64,000 bases of DNA from Saccharopolyspora phatthalungensis. Its GTDB lineage: Bacteria; Actinomycetota; Actinomycetes; Mycobacteriales; Pseudonocardiaceae. Positions 61,901-64,000 of this stretch are shown in pieces. The notes under the pieces were generated by a model. That model searched no databases. It saw nothing but the letters and a program-made list of their open reading frames with translations, and was not told the origin of the DNA. A program made the position numbers and the translations under genes. The stretch is taken from contig NZ_JACHIW010000002.1 in assembly GCF_014203395.1 (NCBI RefSeq), positions 2,067,381 to 2,131,380 of the forward strand. The letters run 5' to 3'. Numbering within the stretch: position 1 is the stretch's first letter; each line of letters begins with the position of its first letter.

Positions 61901-64000
61901 CACCAACCGCGCAAAATGGTGCAAATCGCCCTCGGTCACCGGATGTTGGCCGGGTGGCTCGAACTGGTCCGCCCACCGACGAAGCAACGCACGCAGAACC
62001 TCGGCTAGCCCCGCTTCGTCCATGCCACGCATGTCCAGATCAAGCGAGTCTTCCAAGTCCGCACGCAATCGGCTCAGTCCCGGCCAACGCCGATCGGAGT
62101 CGCTGGCAGCCTGTCGCAACTGATCCAGCGTCGGCCGATCACCGAACATGGCCGCCGCCAACGGCGCAAGGCTCGTCAACCGCGCCCAATCGGCATGCAC
62201 GTCCCCCGAATCCACCCCCACCGCTCGGGCTACGGCACGCCCGCCGCCGTGCTCCCGCAGCAACGCCCGAAGCGCGTCGTGACCCGGCCCACCGGTCTCA
62301 TTCCGGGCGTCCCTCATCTCCTCCAGCAACCACTGGCCATCGATGGCGAGATCTTCCAACCGCTCCGCCCGGCGGTGATCGGACGGACGCCAAGGATTCG
62401 TGAGCTCCGCCGTGACGACGGCGCGCAACGCGCCTTCTCGGCCCAGAAAATCCGGACGCCGCGCTCGAAGCCACACACTGTGTGCGACCACTCGGTCAAA
62501 GCAAACCCCGAGTCTGCGCGCCGCTACGATCCCCCGACGTTGCAGCTCCGCCGCATCAGCGCGCCAACCGCTGCGCAAGGCGTCAAAGGTAACCGGACGC
62601 CGAGAGGTTTTCACGCGTTCGGCGAGATCCGCCAGGTGCCGCACGTCTTCGTCAGATACCGGGCGTTCGTCGTCTGGCGCGAAGTCCCGCAGCATCCGCC
62701 GCAAGTCGTCCACCGTCACGTTGTTGCCGATATCCGGATACTGCCGTCGAAGCGCGTCAGCCAGCCGACGAGCATTACGCAGATCGCCGAGAATGGGCCG
62801 CGTGCCCGGGTCGGCCAATTCCAAGGCCAACCGGGCGACGCCCTCCAGTCGCTGCTCGTAGTCACGCACCCAGCGCGATCCGAATCGCCGGGAGCCTCGC
62901 TCCTGGTGGTGCACACCGATGAGATCCGCCAGCCGCGACGAACCTCCGGCCAAGGAAGCGTACCAATCCACCAACCGACGCGCGTGTGCCGCGCGGTCGT
63001 CATCAGCCGCGCCCGATGCCACGTCGCTGCCCTCGGCGTCCGCACCGCCGTCGGTGAGCTCCGCGGGGTACTCCTCCGGGGCCGGTCCGTCCGAACTGAA
63101 CCAGGATGATGCGCCATCAGAGCCGTCATCCGCCGGATCGTCGCCATCGCTGGTCTCATCCCCCACTGCGGAACTTCCCGATTCGGGTCCCTCCGAACCC
63201 GCCGACGACAGCGCTACGCCCTCGGCCGAGTGGACGGATTCGGCGAGCGCCGCAGACGCGTCGGAGCGACGAGACTGAGCGGAGTTCGGAGTCGCGGCAC
63301 CGGATGGACCACCCGATGAAGCCACGTCATCGATATCGCCGTCGACGGGCATATGAGCCGGACGCCGGACCTCGCCGCTCGCGACACCACCATCCGTAGG
63401 AGAACCGCTCTGCCTCGCGCGGGTAGCACTAGGCCAGGACAGACGGCGCCGGGAGTCGCTACCTGCCGGTCTCGCGCCCAGTCTCGGCGATTCGGCCGAG
63501 TCGGAGTGGGCACTTGCACCGCCGACCGCATCGTCGTCGCCCGACACCCGCAACCGATCGAGCCGCGTCCGCAACTGATCCCACTCATCCTCCGACACGG
63601 CGCCATCGACATCGGCCCGCTCGGCTTCACCCGCCGTGCCGCGCACGCCATCCGGCCGCGCCGAACCCGCATCGCCGGGCCCCGGCAGGAACCCATCCTC
63701 CTCCAGAGCACGCCCCGCACCCGCACGCACACTCAGGTTCGCGGTCATCAACCCGTAAAGTTTGTTGAGCAAGGCATCGATAGCCGCCACATCGTCCCGA
63801 TCCCACAACAGTTGATGCGCCATCACACGCTGATATGCGGGATATTCCCCAAGGACAATGCCAAGGCGGTCCTTCGCCTCCGCCAGCAAACCGTCGATAA
63901 CCGCATCCCCATACAGACGGCGCCCGTGCGTCAATGCCTCGGTCGCCGCACTGTCCAATTCCGCCAGTTCACGCGCGGCATCATTAGCCATGGAGGGCCC
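58904..64000 (-). CDS. Giant lonely-Cys-like protein (5' end beyond right edge)
   Basis: An open frame of about 1700 codons. The first Met is at 63989-63991, but it has no ribosome site and the frame stays open to the window edge, so the start probably lies outside. After a helical start comes an acidic Ser/Asp/Pro linker (about 110-340). Several helical modules of about 120 residues follow, sharing VTxxDLRxxW-type sequence (for example LTLHDLRGIWAVARRW). About 1110-1260 holds a caspase-like pattern with GRLVVVARGDHRGG (His) and ASIWLFSCAVSADFAQELGE (Cys near 1175). That fits the lonely-Cys domain of giant actinobacterial proteins, possibly an autoprocessing fold. No toxin domain is recognised at the C-terminus. 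The sequence after the stop resembles that beyond the copy A DUF397. Confidence 0.8.
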   Translation of the reverse strand, partial: GPSMANDAARELAELDSAATEALTHGRRLYGDAVIDGLLAEAKDRLGIVLGEYPAYQRVMAHQLLWDRDDVAAIDALLNKLYGLMTANLSVRAGAGRALEEDGFLPGPGDAGSARPDGVRGTAGEAERADVDGAVSEDEWDQLRTRLDRLRVSGDDDAVGGASAHSDSAESPRLGARPAGSDSRRRLSWPSATRARQSGSPTDGGVASGEVRRPAHMPVDGDIDDVASSGGPSGAATPNSAQSRRSDASAALAESVHSAEGVALSSAGSEGPESGSSAVGDETSDGDDPADDGSDGASSWFSSDGPAPEEYPAELTDGGADAEGSDVASGAADDDRAAHARRLVDWYASLAGGSSRLADLIGVHHQERGSRRFGSRWVRDYEQRLEGVARLALELADPGTRPILGDLRNARRLADALRRQYPDIGNNVTVDDLRRMLRDFAPDDERPVSDEDVRHLADLAERVKTSRRPVTFDALRSGWRADAAELQRRGIVAARRLGVCFDRVVAHSVWLRARRPDFLGREGALRAVVTAELTNPWRPSDHRRAERLEDLAIDGQWLLEEMRDARNETGGPGHDALRALLREHGGGRAVARAVGVDSGDVHADWARLTSLAPLAAAMFGDRPTLDQLRQAASDSDRRWPGLSRLRADLEDSLDLDMRGMDEAGLAEVLRALLRRWADQFEPPGQHPVTEGDLHHFARLVMSETHTGQEVTWEGLRHAWNLERYAVARRALSALAELREADEHVTADLAPLPDWYRQDLRARAADIARVVEAPTRPWRPADAPLADQLEQLRAPARTLTEEVRAAHVTFEAVGPLLLADELVERFGREAVGVDRQGELSNADRRRVVRLSALAAVLANVLSPADLQAEHLHYARQVTGALAEAVSESGDTSGVALAQLRGVVWEALDLREAASVSNEDVRSLAAWLVTLPHRFVTLRDLGPEWMADRVNSTLTGLWHSYDRIAAHLAAQPDAYRPELRVAMGEATPYRDFTGIPWAVQDGPLVRRLEEIRVRLDSLAAEVASETTDHRPRLRSTRAGRTRMSELFDGVPRVPNNSPVRDIADDLADRTGAGGGSGVAAQDDAVDLHGLAGAFLSVVRQEPRAIPAGLFVRSGLSDDDLLYAAARRIPHRSGRLVVVARGDHRGGVVSDGRSVNPRVLAGLIRRSPGWKADRGASIWLFSCAVSADFAQELGELLRVRVRHGENGLTWIGPGTGGAAALVTAAAVVDGRLVPVMPPTGRWVERLPGADQPVVHEAYAFALRQATPAGLGLATPMHLRAPRPEPSLPAGDFDDDRPVQERVLDEVALTTRRGAETLRHLADPLLGDGLVERLARGFAQDGGDGWEELARAVGLGGDDGLPDDFRQTLVNVAELALLTTDVGADGRRSTPDVPQLQRVRTLIEAGFTGDRDGADFYRRTVGDVRRLLADLPDPGFNTRTGPRSYEEVSDGEVRGIVRLMDSVIALGGYRSVVAEIGAEWVGGGRLLPVMRLAQQLHPEGPDLGQVRDLAWLAHQIDNQHSRVGMTQLRRVIRDINGSTIVSADSVGYLVRLVGETRRSRGLDSLTLHDLRGIWAVARRWDVAAHCLEDITADSNLQQFSSRAQRLRSALLETRSAVIGGSGPEASQPLARIEAEVSRLQAEIEEHEWDDHQDLDGWWEQGLEQDRWSDEETRDDALLTQEEADSASLGSSPLLGRQRHGRG

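Overview
The window is very GC-rich with dense, often overlapping ORFs and GGAGG-type ribosome sites. A Pup gene, DUF397/XRE pairs, 13E12-type HNH proteins and giant WXG100-like and lonely-Cys-like proteins all point to a filamentous actinobacterium, most likely Pseudonocardiales (Saccharopolyspora/Amycolatopsis-like). Genus is inference. No rRNA, tRNA or CRISPR array was recognised.

Left part (1-28 kb) is mostly metabolic. It opens with the N-terminal end of a giant WXG100-like protein (1-657, minus), then the scar of a collapsed type I polyketide synthase: a KSQ loading-ketosynthase fragment joined to the end of a thioesterase. A dimethylformamide-hydrolysis locus follows (LuxR regulator, small and large N,N-dimethylformamidase subunits). 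Next are a five-gene overlapping acyl-CoA operon (Zn-ribbon protein, thiolase, SDR-like protein, SDR, CoA transferase) with a divergent MarR regulator, and a GH65 phosphorylase convergent with PPK2. Then come an XRE-TPR regulator with small partner genes, an orphan pup, a stress/copper group (Rv1733c-like protein, P1B ATPase with a cupredoxin-like head, universal stress protein), a PD-(D/E)XK nuclease and an HNH protein.

Middle part (28-45 kb) is an accessory region. It has an IS110 element with a long 5' noncoding end, a complete IS21 element, and copy A of a duplicated module (Cys-rich 84-aa protein, about 163-aa protein, divergent XRE-DUF5753 regulator and DUF397 partner). It also has a stranded toxin tail with a tandem MafI-like immunity gene, a four-gene overlapping integrase unit, a WXG partner coupled to a broken T7SS-toxin start, and a stand-alone methionyl-tRNA synthetase.

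Right part (45.8-64 kb) is dominated by a 3291-residue protein. Its N-terminus is WXG100/membrane-like. The rest carries 23 near-identical helix-turn-helix-like repeats of about 55 residues in three arrays (4, 9 and 10). Each array is preceded by an acidic/aromatic spacer and a basic nuclear-localisation-like stretch. The repeats vary mainly at two residues before and two after an invariant Trp-Gly, a pattern resembling TAL-effector repeats. Its 3' end is fused to a 126-bp repeat that supplies the last six codons and stop, so a C-terminal domain has probably been lost. Beyond it lie a candidate immunity gene, copy B of the duplicated module (partly decayed, with two more DUF397 genes and truncated regulators), and another giant protein with a lonely-Cys-like domain that runs off the right edge.

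The recurring theme is turnover of secreted polymorphic-toxin-like loci: truncated toxins, detached tails, immunity genes, duplicated regulatory modules and integrases. The older metabolic genes to the left are largely intact.
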